Assembly: GCA_007120055.1 (NCBI GenBank)
Contig: SKOL01000152.1
Coordinates: 1 to 6,224 of the forward strand
DNA: 6,224 nucleotides
Source of the DNA: Anaerobacillus sp.
GTDB lineage: Bacteria > Bacillota > Bacilli > Bacillales_H > Anaerobacillaceae
Reading direction: 5' to 3'
The translations under genes and the position numbers were made by a program. Position 1 is the stretch's first letter. Each line of letters begins with the position of its first letter. Below the pieces are notes generated by a model that saw only the letters and a program-made list of their open reading frames with translations, was not told where the DNA came from and ran no database searches. Below are positions 1-4,168 of the stretch, one piece after another.

Positions 1-536
1 CTAAGCGTTTTTTGTAAGTCTTTTTCTAAATCTACTTTTAACACTTTCGGAAAAAGCTGGACAAATAAAACAACCGCAATAACGCCAAATGGGTACGCAA
101 TTCCGTAGCCAACAGAAACGATTGGGTCGTTCGTAGCCTCAAGTGCCGCTGCTAACCCTGGCGTACTTGTTAAAGCTCCGGTCATTAAACCTAAACTTAG
201 TGGTGCAGATAAATTGAATATTTTCGAAACGATAATCGTTGTAATAATCGCAATAACGATGATCACTAAAGCTAAAATAGCAAAAACTAATCCACTACTT
301 CTCATCATCCGAAAAAAACGTGGCCCCGCCTGCAGGCCTACTGCAACAATAAATAAACTTAACCCTAAATTTTGAACGATTGCAGGAATTTGATAACCGA
401 AATGTCCTAAAACCATTGCAAATAACAACACTCCAGAAGCTCCTAAGTTAACCCCCTTATATTCTAATTGACCTATGAAAGAGCCAATAAATAAGACGAC
501 AAATATGAGTATTAACGGATCATCTAATAATGACAT
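1..536 (-). CDS. AspT/YidE/YbjL-family transporter, N-terminal part (cut by window edge)
   Basis: The frame is open from an ATG at 536 to base 1, giving 178 residues that begin MSLLDDPLILIFVVLF. Family members are usually about 530-560 residues, so roughly the last two thirds lie outside the window. The visible part is very hydrophobic, with about five membrane segments near residues 7-22, 32-48, 56-70, 82-106 and 142-162. They include the family-type stretch GALTSTPGLAAALEAT at 120-135, which is the conserved GAxTxTP motif of the Asp-Al_Ex (PF06826) module. The charged end LKVDLEKDLQKTL matches the point where the cytoplasmic RCK/TrkA_C domains normally begin. AspT exchanges aspartate for alanine, but the substrate of this protein cannot be read from sequence. 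The start is supported by GGAGGGG (complement of 546-552) nine bases upstream. The family call is strong; the substrate is unknown. Confidence 0.88.
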   Translation of the reverse strand, partial: MSLLDDPLILIFVVLFIGSFIGQLEYKGVNLGASGVLLFAMVLGHFGYQIPAIVQNLGLSLFIVAVGLQAGPRFFRMMRSSGLVFAILALVIIVIAIITTIIVSKIFNLSAPLSLGLMTGALTSTPGLAAALEATNDPIVSVGYGIAYPFGVIAVVLFVQLFPKVLKVDLEKDLQKTL

Positions 537-654
537 CAGACCTAACCCCTCCATGTAAACATGAAATCCTGAGCTTAGCTTCAAATCGTAAAAGCTGACA
601 GCGTTCCATGTTCAGGAAATTTATATTACTTTTATTTTTTGCTTGAGGTCTTTT

Positions 655-663
655 ATTATAACA
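655..663 (-). promoter_or_regulatory. Possible extended -10 promoter of the transporter gene
   Basis: On the minus strand this reads TGTTATAAT, a perfect extended -10 (TGnTATAAT), about 120 bases upstream of the transporter ATG. No good -35 is visible 16-18 bases further upstream, which an extended -10 can tolerate. The predicted leader of about 110 nt contains two inverted repeats. TCCTGAGC (567-574) can pair imperfectly with GTTCAGGA (610-617), enclosing AGCTT (577-581) and AAGCT (592-596). A palindrome CATGTaaACATG (552-563) touches the ribosome binding site. Confidence 0.4.
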
Positions 664-725
664 GATTGATTTAGTCGTTTCTGTACTGCTCCGTTCGTGA
701 AAAGGCTTACTTTAGAAATGACAAA

Positions 726-869
726 AAAACGCCATATTTAATGAATTTCATAATTCAATATTTTGCCATTAAGTAACTATATGTAGTTGCGTTAAACCAT
801 CCGCAACTACATATAGTTTGATATGGCTCAATTTTGGTATTTATGAAATTCACTCAATTAAGGCGTTTT
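726..869. repeat. Large imperfect palindrome (about 144 bp) with 17-bp perfect core stem
   Basis: The core arms AACTATATGTAGTTGCG (775-791) and its exact complement (802-818) flank a 10-base loop. Further out, TGAATTTCATAA (742-753) matches the complement of 841-852. The outermost arms are AAAACGCC (726-733) and GGCGTTTT (862-869). The segments between are only partly complementary. The whole fits a long cruciform or RNA hairpin between the divergent transporter and the 46-residue gene. It has the shape of a non-autonomous MITE-like element or a structured RNA. No clear target-site duplication flanks it and there is no T-tract in terminator position. No protein-coding content is apparent between 537 and 970. 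Confidence 0.7.
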
Positions 870-910
870 CATCCAACTTTTCGTTTACTATACAATTTTT
901 CTAAACATTA

Positions 911-938
911 GTTTACATTTCCTTATTTTGGAGATAAT
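911..938 (+). promoter_or_regulatory. Candidate promoter of the 46-residue gene
   Basis: Two readings overlap. A SigA-like reading pairs TTTACA (912-917) with GATAAT (933-938), but the 15-base spacer is short. A SigB-like reading pairs GTTTAC (911-916) with GGAGAT (930-935) at 13 bases, against the consensus GTTTAA...GGGTAT. Either would start transcription about 10-15 bases before the ribosome binding site. Neither is strong, so this is a weak call. Confidence 0.3.
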
Positions 939-970
939 TATTAGTAGTTTAATAGAAGGAGTGTTTTTAA

Positions 971-1111
971 ATGGACTATTTAGATCGTTTACATAATGCC
1001 TCAAAAAAAGAAAAAATTCACGAAAAGTACATCCAAGGGAAGATTTCAACTGAGGAAATGGAGAGAAAAATAAGAGCGTTAGGAACAAAGCTGAAAAATA
1101 AAAAGCGATAA
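971..1111 (+). CDS. Small basic hypothetical protein, 46 residues
   Basis: The ATG at 971 follows AAGGAG (956-961) with nine bases between, an excellent ribosome binding site. The frame gives MDYLDRLHNASKKEKIHEKY and onwards to LKNKKR, ending at TAA 1109-1111. The product is highly charged and lysine-rich, has no signal peptide or membrane segment, and is probably helical and cytoplasmic. Its middle, YIQGKISTEEMERKIRAL (residues 20-37), resembles the short SHOCT-type pattern (GxIoxEEaExxKxxL), in which a small amphipathic motif often ends a larger protein. Here it is nearly the whole protein. I do not recognise a named family and assign no function. It stands alone: the transporter is divergent on its left and the gene on its right is convergent. 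No clear terminator follows it. The RBS and clean frame make it likely real despite its size. Confidence 0.65.
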   Translation: MDYLDRLHNASKKEKIHEKYIQGKISTEEMERKIRALGTKLKNKKR

Positions 1112-1156
1112 TGCGGAGGCCGAAGTAGATTCAATTGAATATTAGAAGCTCACTTG

Positions 1157-1352
1157 GAAAAGTCGACCGTCATTTTATTTTCATACAAGTCGCTCATGAC
1201 GGTATTCCGTCACCATTAAGATTGAAAAATATCGGTCGCTTTTCTCTCGCTTCGCTTTAAAATTCTAACGATTTTAGAGGTTCGCTCAAGAAAAGCAACC
1301 GAAAATTCTTTTTTCATACAAAATCTTCATGACGGCTTGCCTGCCACCACCA
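1157..1352. repeat. Composite intergenic repeat: two direct copies and one inverted partial copy
   Basis: Two diverged copies of a roughly 60-bp unit lie 133 bases apart (about 1157-1219 and 1290-1352). Each starts with GAAAAG (1157; 1290), then an ACCG block. Each then has TTTTCATACAA (1178-1188; 1311-1321), five unmatched bases and TCATGACGG (1194-1202; 1327-1335), followed by a weaker match ending in CACCAT. Between them, CGGTCGCTTTTCT (1233-1245) is a 12-of-13 inverted match to AGAAAAGCAACCG (1289-1301), so the second half can fold into a long hairpin. The first copy contains its own hairpin, TGACGG-tatt-CCGTCA (1197-1212). I see no coding sequence in the 1112-1416 gap and no T-tract directly after a stem. 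Confidence 0.6.
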
Positions 1353-1416
1353 TCCAACATCAAAAGTCAGGCGAGGGTCCTAACCAACTAGCCAACTAAC
1401 AAACCAAATATTCATG

Positions 1417-1857
1417 TTAATTATGATAAAATTCAGATGCGCTAATGTTATAAATAGCGAAAAGTTCTAGCTCTGATTCCACCATTTTTTCTAATTGCTC
1501 ATTTGCTTCATCTGTGTAGCATTGACCACATTCTTCATAAAGAATTCGAAATTGTTGTGCATGATAGGCTAAGCCTCTCAAATGGTATAAAATGGCTCTT
1601 TCGTTATCTGTTAACGGATCATCAGCTGTTGCTTCAGCACTATAACCATCGATAAAGGCATTATATTTTTCATATTGCTCTTCCTCCATTGGTTCATAAG
1701 GGGAAGATTCAACTAAAATTTCGGTCATATATTCATAACTTGTGTCCCAAATATCATCACGAACATCTGTCGGTAACTCTTGAGGGCTCCGTAAAAAGAA
1801 AAAGAAGATAAAACCAAAGATTGCTAAACCTGTAATAATGTATTTCTTTCTAGTCAT
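1417..1857 (-). CDS. Hypothetical acidic membrane-anchored protein, 146 residues
   Basis: From the ATG at 1857 the protein begins MTRKKYIITGLAIFGFIFFF and has one membrane segment at about residues 6-22, preceded by TRKK. By the positive-inside rule it is an N-in, C-out anchor or an uncleaved signal. The rest (about 124 residues) is acidic, rich in E, D and Y, and predicted helical, with a CGQC pair of cysteines at residues 110-113. It should face the outside of the membrane, and an acidic exterior would suit an alkaliphile or halotolerant host (inference). I do not recognise the family. The frame stays open upstream to a GTG at 2013. The extra 52 residues are rejected because they translate a terminator-like hairpin, the GTG directly abuts its own Shine-Dalgarno core, and AAGGAG at 1870-1875 serves the ATG at 1857. 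The gene converges on the 46-residue gene across the repeat region. Confidence 0.7.
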   Translation of the reverse strand: MTRKKYIITGLAIFGFIFFFFLRSPQELPTDVRDDIWDTSYEYMTEILVESSPYEPMEEEQYEKYNAFIDGYSAEATADDPLTDNERAILYHLRGLAYHAQQFRILYEECGQCYTDEANEQLEKMVESELELFAIYNISASEFYHN

Positions 1858-1869
1858 CGTTTCTTTCGT

Positions 1870-1875
1870 CTCCTT
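1870..1875 (-). promoter_or_regulatory. Ribosome binding site deciding the start at 1857
   Basis: CTCCTT on the plus strand is AAGGAG on the minus strand, 12 bases before the ATG at 1857. The spacing is slightly long, but this is the only Shine-Dalgarno match that places the start just before the hydrophobic anchor. It favours the 146-residue product over the longer frame. Confidence 0.6.
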
Positions 1876-1907
1876 ATTATTTTCTAATAGTTTAACAATA
1901 CCATTAG

Positions 1908-1933
1908 AAAAAAACGGCTTCAAGTCAAGCCGC
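1908..1933 (-). terminator. Rho-independent terminator-like hairpin (minus strand)
   Basis: Read on the minus strand, GCGGCTT, a six-base loop and AAGCCGT form a stem of six pairs plus one G-U, immediately followed by seven T. This is a short but complete intrinsic terminator. It lies about 50 bases upstream of the membrane-protein start and downstream of another minus-strand Shine-Dalgarno sequence (AAGGAG, complement of 2013-2018). It could therefore end a short upstream transcript or act as an attenuator for the gene at 1417-1857. Confidence 0.5.
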
Positions 1934-2083
1934 CTCTTTTGAGAAAGATAAATTCGTAAACATTGTCGGTTTGTGTGTTTTTTGAATAGGCCTTCCAAAA
2001 ATAGCGCGCTCACTCCTTCTCTTTACATTATAGAAATAACAAGTTACCTTTATATAAGAACTTATTTTTTTGAAATTGACAAA

Positions 2084-2092
2084 TGATATAAG
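2084..2092 (+). promoter_or_regulatory. Candidate extended -10 promoter for mqnB-mqnD
   Basis: TGATATAAG on the plus strand matches an extended -10 (TGnTATAAT) with one mismatch, and an A/T-rich run lies just upstream (2061-2083). No clear -35 is visible at the right distance. If used, transcription would start near 2098 and the leader of about 165 nt would consist almost wholly of the inverted-repeat element at 2094-2242. Confidence 0.3.
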
Positions 2093-2093
2093 A

Positions 2094-2242
2094 GGATGTT
2101 CAAAAAGTACGGTAATCATAGCTTGCGAATCTCTTCGTTGGCTCGCTTCTGTGCTACTCATGTATTAATAGCATACATTCCGCAGCTCTAAGCTTCGCCG
2201 CCTCGAGCTCCTATGCTCTGATTATCCTCCTTTTTGAACACG
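2094..2242. repeat. MITE-like intergenic element with terminal inverted repeats
   Basis: TGTTCAAAAAG (2097-2107) is the exact complement of CTTTTTGAACA (2230-2240). The match continues inwards at lower identity for about 15 more bases (GTAATCATAGC against the complement of GCTCTGATTATC), giving arms of about 26 bp. A further inner palindrome is ATGTAT...ATACAT (2160-2165 and 2173-2178). Elements beginning GTTCAAAAAG and ending CTTTTTGAAC are, as I recall, dispersed in alkaliphilic Bacillus genomes, so I read this as a dispersed non-coding element rather than a gene. It ends only eight bases before the mqnB Shine-Dalgarno. Confidence 0.65.
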
Positions 2243-2265
2243 CACTATTAAGGAGAAACTTAACT

Positions 2266-2946
2266 ATGGATACTTATTCTACAAATAACGATTTTAATGC
2301 GATGCGTATTTTAATTATGACTGCTGTTACCGCTGAGAAAGAAGCGGTTTTACGTGGACTCCAAGAAGATAACAGGTTTGATGTCATTGCTGGTGGTGTT
2401 GGGCCGATCGTATCTGCTGTAAGTACAACGAAAGCACTTGCCGCTAGTAATCGTTATGACCTTGTAATTAGTATGGGGATTGGCGGTGGATTTCCGGAGA
2501 AAGCTGAAGTTGGCTCTGTCGTCGTTAGTAACGAAATTGTTTCTGCTGACTTAGGGGCTGAAACTAATGAAGGTTTTTGTCGTATAGAACAGTTAGGTTT
2601 CGGATCTTCGCGTGTCGCTGTCGACGAGCAACTTTCATCAAAAATAGCAGAGGCTTTAACAGATGCAGGACTCTCTGTCCAAACTGGCGCCATCCTTACA
2701 TTATGTACAGTTACTGGTACGAAGGAAACTGCGATTGAATTATCAACTAGAGTCCCAGGGGCTACAGTTGAAGCGATGGAAGGTTTCGGTGTTGCGACAG
2801 CGGCTCAAGAAGCAGGAGTACCTGTTCTTGAAATTCGGACAATCTCAAATCCAGTTGGACCACGAGACCGAAATGCATGGAAAATTAAAGAAGCGCTACA
2901 AGCACTAGAAAAAGTAAGTTCAGTATTACCGGAGGTGTTAAAATGA
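2266..2946 (+). CDS. mqnB: Futalosine hydrolase (MqnB)
   Basis: This 226-residue cytoplasmic enzyme of the nucleoside phosphorylase/MTA-SAH nucleosidase fold removes hypoxanthine (or adenine) from futalosine (or aminodeoxyfutalosine). The product is dehypoxanthinyl futalosine, in the alternative menaquinone route. Visible landmarks are the N-terminal strand RILIMTAVTAEKEAV (14-28, acidic residues like the catalytic Glu of MTA nucleosidase), the glycine-rich GGVGP (43-47), SMGIGGGFP (69-77), the purine/ribose site VEAMEGFGVA (168-177) and the futalosine-hydrolase signature RTISNPVGPRDRNAW (191-205). The position equivalent to the catalytic Asp of MTA nucleosidase lies in ISNPVG. The start at 2266 is fixed by AAGGAG (2250-2255), ten bases away; the internal ATG at 2302 has no ribosome binding site. 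The last four bases (ATGA) overlap the mqnD start. The length is normal for the family. Confidence 0.93.
   Translation: MDTYSTNNDFNAMRILIMTAVTAEKEAVLRGLQEDNRFDVIAGGVGPIVSAVSTTKALAASNRYDLVISMGIGGGFPEKAEVGSVVVSNEIVSADLGAETNEGFCRIEQLGFGSSRVAVDEQLSSKIAEALTDAGLSVQTGAILTLCTVTGTKETAIELSTRVPGATVEAMEGFGVATAAQEAGVPVLEIRTISNPVGPRDRNAWKIKEALQALEKVSSVLPEVLK
2931..2937 (+). promoter_or_regulatory. mqnD ribosome binding site inside mqnB
   Basis: GGAGGTG lies within the last codons of mqnB, five bases before the mqnD ATG at 2943. With the ATGA overlap of stop and start, this implies translational coupling, so the two enzymes are probably made at matched levels. Confidence 0.75.
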
Positions 2947-3776
2947 AAATTGTCTTCTCCCCTTGTCCTAATGACACATTTATTTTTCACGCTTTAGTAC
3001 ATGGACTTGTGTCGGGTGCTCCTGATTTTGATGTTACTTACGCTGATATTGATGTGACGAATAAGTTAGCGGTTCAAGAAGATGGTCCTGACATTTTAAA
3101 GATTTCTTTTGCAGCTTTACCTTGGGCACATCGTGATTATGCTCTCCTCCCGTGTGGTGGAGCGTTAGGACGAGGATGTGGACCACTCGTTTTAACGAAA
3201 GATCATTCACGGGACCCTGCAACATTATCAGGAAAACGTATTGCTGTTCCTAGCGAGAGGTCGACCGCTTATTTACTATTTCGACTTTGGGCTAGCGCAC
3301 AAGTTCCAGGAGGCGTCGGTGAAATTGTTGTCATGCCTTTCCATGAAATCATGCCAGCAGTCCGTGACGGTAAAGTCGATGCTGGACTAGTCATCCATGA
3401 AGCTCGCTTTACATATGGTGAATACGGTTTATCACTACTTACGGATTTAGGTAGCTGGTGGGAAGAAGACACAGGATTACCAATTCCACTTGGAGCTATT
3501 ATAGCTCGTCGCTCACTTGACTTAAAAGCATTAAGTCGTTGGATCACTCAATCGGTAGAGTATGCTTGGGAACACCCTGAAGCTTCACGAGAATATATTA
3601 TGTGCCATGCCCAAGAGCTTTCTCCAGAAGTTACACAAGCTCATATTGACTTATATGTTAATAAGTTTTCAGCGAATTTAGGCGATGATGGTTATGCTGC
3701 CATCAGTGCGCTCCTTGGTCGTGCCGCTAAAGAAGGCTTAGTCCCAGAAGTTGATATTGAACGACTTCGCATCTAA
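2943..3776 (+). CDS. mqnD: 1,4-dihydroxy-6-naphthoate synthase (MqnD)
   Basis: This 277-residue enzyme converts cyclic dehypoxanthinyl futalosine into 1,4-dihydroxy-6-naphthoate, a late committed step of the futalosine menaquinone pathway. It belongs to the MqnA/MqnD family with a periplasmic-binding-protein-like fold, but it has no signal peptide and acts in the cytoplasm. Visible family motifs are SPCPNDTFIFHALVHG (6-21), ADIDVTNKLA (34-43), ISFAALPW (54-61), GGALGRGCGPLVL (72-84), RIAVPSERSTAYLLFRLW (99-116) and DAGLVIHEARFTYGEYGL (146-163). Ser55, Thr108 and His152 appear to correspond to the active-site Ser, Thr and catalytic-base His described for the Thermus enzyme. GLPIPLGAI (178-186) completes the substrate cleft. 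Length is normal and there is no sign of damage. It is the second gene of a coupled pair with mqnB; mqnA and mqnC are not in the window. Confidence 0.95.
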   Translation: MKIVFSPCPNDTFIFHALVHGLVSGAPDFDVTYADIDVTNKLAVQEDGPDILKISFAALPWAHRDYALLPCGGALGRGCGPLVLTKDHSRDPATLSGKRIAVPSERSTAYLLFRLWASAQVPGGVGEIVVMPFHEIMPAVRDGKVDAGLVIHEARFTYGEYGLSLLTDLGSWWEEDTGLPIPLGAIIARRSLDLKALSRWITQSVEYAWEHPEASREYIMCHAQELSPEVTQAHIDLYVNKFSANLGDDGYAAISALLGRAAKEGLVPEVDIERLRI

Positions 3777-3779
3777 CAA

Positions 3780-3990
3780 GAAAAGCGGATGGCGCCTGCT
3801 CCTGCGATTACTCGTCGCAAAACTCCACTGTAGCATATTCAGTGAAGCGTCTTGGAGCTAGACATAGAAAAGCGAAGGCGCCTTGGGAAGTTCGACAAGC
3901 GTTGGAGCGCCAGCAGCGTTTTGCCTCCTCTTTGTGGTACCTCTTGAATAGGCAAATCTTGATGAACCGAAACGCTCGAGAAGCTAGACA
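3780..3990. repeat. Two diverged tandem copies of a Bacillaceae-type intergenic repeat
   Basis: Copy 1 (3780-3864) starts GAAAAGCGGATGGCGCC and ends GGAGCTAGACA. Copy 2 (3867-3990) starts GAAAAGCGAAGGCGCC and ends GAAGCTAGACA. They are separated by two bases. The ends match well while the middles differ in sequence and length. The head GAAAAGCG...GGCGCC followed by GACAAGCG(T)TGGAGC is a pattern I recognise from intergenic repeats in Bacillus and related genera; I cannot confirm its copy number here. It starts only three bases after the mqnD stop, so it is probably transcribed as part of that messenger's 3' end. Confidence 0.6.
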
Positions 3991-4010
3991 ACTTTCCGAC
4001 CTACACAAAT

Positions 4011-4045
4011 AAAAAACTAGCTTACAATTCGCAAGCTAGTTTTTT
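4011..4045. terminator. Bidirectional Rho-independent terminator
   Basis: AAAAAACTAGCTT (4011-4023) and AAGCTAGTTTTTT (4033-4045) form a 13-pair stem with a nine-base loop. The A-tract on one side and T-tract on the other make it work in both directions. It can end the mqnB-mqnD transcript (235 bases past the stop, beyond the two repeat copies) and also the convergent diguanylate cyclase transcript, about 125 bases past its stop. Confidence 0.9.
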
Positions 4046-4082
4046 ATGCATTTGTTATAAGTGCGTTACGATCACTTTATTA

Positions 4083-4127
4083 GAAAATGTCCGCGCCACG
4101 TGGACATTTTCACGATTTGTCCACGTG
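4083..4127. repeat. Overlapping, mutually exclusive inverted repeats around CACGTG
   Basis: GAAAATGTCC (4083-4092) pairs with GGACATTTTC (4102-4111). CACGTGGAC (4097-4105) is also the exact complement of GTCCACGTG (4119-4127). The two stems share 4102-4105, so a transcript could form only one at a time. Each half holds a CACGTG hexamer (4097-4102 and 4122-4127). There is no T-tract next to either stem. Confidence 0.55.
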
Positions 4128-4134
4128 CGGTGTC

Positions 4135-4165
4135 TGACACCATGTGAAAACTTCACATGGTGTCA
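4135..4165. repeat. 14-bp perfect hairpin just after the diguanylate cyclase stop
   Basis: TGACACCATGTGAA (4135-4148) and its exact complement (4152-4165) are separated by only three bases, AAC. The stem begins three bases beyond the TAG stop at 4169. An adjoining near-palindrome GGTGTCtGACACC (4129-4141) overlaps the outer arm. With no following T-run it is more likely an RNA-stabilising 3' hairpin or a dispersed repeat than an intrinsic terminator. Confidence 0.65.
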
Positions 4166-4168
4166 ACA

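Noticed and set aside
888..1088. Minus-strand open frame of 66 codons
   Set aside because: It lies opposite the 46-residue gene, has no ribosome binding site, and its phenylalanine/leucine-rich product is the complement of lysine-rich coding sequence.
1157..1352. CRISPR-like array
   Set aside because: There are only two diverged direct copies about 130 bases apart plus an inverted piece, with no regular short repeats or spacers and no cas genes.
1858..2013. Extension of the membrane-protein gene to a GTG at 2013 (52 more residues)
   Set aside because: The GTG directly abuts its Shine-Dalgarno core. The extension reads through a hairpin with a T-tract and adds a basic, non-hydrophobic segment before the membrane anchor. 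The ATG at 1857 has its own RBS.
2075..2092. TTGACA at 2075-2080 paired with TATAAG at 2087-2092 as a standard promoter
   Set aside because: The spacing between the two boxes is only six bases, far too short for a SigA -35/-10 pair. Only the extended -10 reading is kept, at low confidence.
1925..2161. Minus-strand open frame of 78 codons
   Set aside because: Its first third runs through the inverted-repeat element and no suitable start is preceded by an RBS. Only the last 25 codons follow a Shine-Dalgarno sequence, and these are discussed as a possible leader peptide.
2454..2693. Minus-strand open frame inside mqnB
   Set aside because: It is antisense to a well-supported enzyme gene and has no RBS or family resemblance.
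2663..2908. Plus-strand second-frame reading inside mqnB
   Set aside because: It overlaps the conserved MqnB active-site region in another frame, and its composition is that of an out-of-frame translation.
3808..4008. Minus-strand open frame of 66 codons after mqnD
   Set aside because: It lies entirely within the two tandem intergenic repeat copies, has no RBS, and the repeat nature explains the sequence better.
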